Origin: Leptospira soteropolitanensis | GTDB taxonomy: Bacteria; Spirochaetota; Leptospiria; Leptospirales; Leptospiraceae | Direction of reading: 5' to 3' | DNA length: 5,981 nt | NCBI RefSeq assembly: GCF_026151655.1 | Contig: NZ_JAMQPN010000020.1 | Coordinates: 1-5,981 of the forward strand | Part shown: piece by piece, positions 5,866 through 5,981 of the stretch | How positions within the stretch are numbered: position 1 is the first letter of the stretch | Layout: each line of letters begins with the position of its first letter | Notes under the pieces: generated by a model | What the model saw: the letters and a program-made list of their open reading frames with translations, nothing else | Database searches by the model: none | What the model was told of the DNA's origin: nothing | Made by a program: the position numbers and the translations under genes

Positions 5866-5981
5866 GCATAACAGCGACTTACCGCTACGCTTCGGCACAA
5901 GGCCTCGCTCGGCCTACGGCAAATTCCCCTTCTGGCATTCGCCTTGCTTACGCAAGCTACATGCCAGTCCCTAACGTCCCG
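5866..5981 (+). repeat. attC site 5, truncated by the window end (end of cassette 5)
   Basis: The R'' box is GCATAAC at 5866-5872. Left inner stem GACTTACCG, hairpins A and B and the first arm of hairpin C are present; the right half and R' box lie outside. From 5868 to the end all 114 bases equal those of attC site 2. Confidence 0.9.

Larger units (their letters stand above)
1..5981 (+). mobile_element. Integron gene-cassette array: five cassettes, integrase not in window
   Basis: Four complete attC-type sites and a fifth cut by the window end separate five cassettes. Using the standard cut G^TT in the R' box, the cassettes run from just outside the left edge to 2268, 2269-3595, 3596-4045, 4046-4981, and 4982 to beyond the right edge. 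Every credible gene lies on the + strand, starts soon after an R' box and ends just before an R'' box, which sets the array orientation. Base 1 falls five bases into an R' box: bases 1-13 match the reverse complement of 2099-2111 at 12 of 13 positions. No integrase, attI or common cassette promoter (Pc) is visible, so this could be part of a full integron or an integrase-less attC cluster. Sites of this length and similarity are typical of sedentary chromosomal integrons. Confidence 0.9.

Noticed and set aside
2111..5981. GC-rich repeats read as a CRISPR array or REP/BIME elements
   Set aside because: Repeat units are over 160 bp, spacers are whole genes, and the repeat ends carry paired R boxes complementary to cassette starts, which only the attC explanation accounts for.

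Overview
This window is a stretch of an integron gene-cassette array. Five short AT-rich units, all coding on the + strand, are separated by five GC-rich palindromic sites of about 162-164 bp that have the attC layout: an outer R''/R' box pair (xxxxAAC / GTTxxxx), an inner L''/L' stem, and a long branched middle. The last attC is cut by the window end. The decisive evidence is that the first 13-19 bases of each cassette are the reverse complement of the last bases before its own attC. The pairs are 1-13 with 2099-2111, 2268-2284 with 3430-3446, 3595-3611 with 3878-3894, 4045-4063 with 4813-4831, and 4981-4998 with 5855-5872. The sequence of these arms differs between cassettes but matches within each one, as expected if each is a circularising unit cut at G^TT in the R' box. 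No integrase gene or attI lies in the window; by cassette orientation they would lie to the left, if they are present.

Layout. Cassette 1 (about 1-2268) carries a type II restriction-modification pair: a YhdJ-like adenine methyltransferase overlapping by ATGA with a PD-(D/E)xK-type endonuclease, predicted to act on ATGCAT. Cassette 2 (2269-3595) encodes one protein with a C-terminal nuclease-like domain and an unassigned helical N-terminus. Cassette 3 (3596-4045) has no convincing gene; it holds a spaced 14-bp inverted repeat. Cassette 4 (4046-4981) is a higBA toxin-antitoxin module whose toxin gene has an in-frame amber codon at codon 24, while the antitoxin is intact. It has a good sigma70-like promoter of its own. 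Cassette 5 (4982 to the end) encodes an exported cysteine-containing protein of unknown function.

The cassettes therefore mostly carry selfish or defence-type functions (restriction-modification, a putative nuclease, toxin-antitoxin) plus one exported protein. They look like independent units rather than one pathway.

Organism. The coding DNA is very AT-rich with Lys/Ile/Asn/Glu-rich proteins, while the attC sites are GC-rich. The attC family and protein style recall spirochaetes, most likely Leptospira. That is recollection, not a search result, and I would give it about 0.6.
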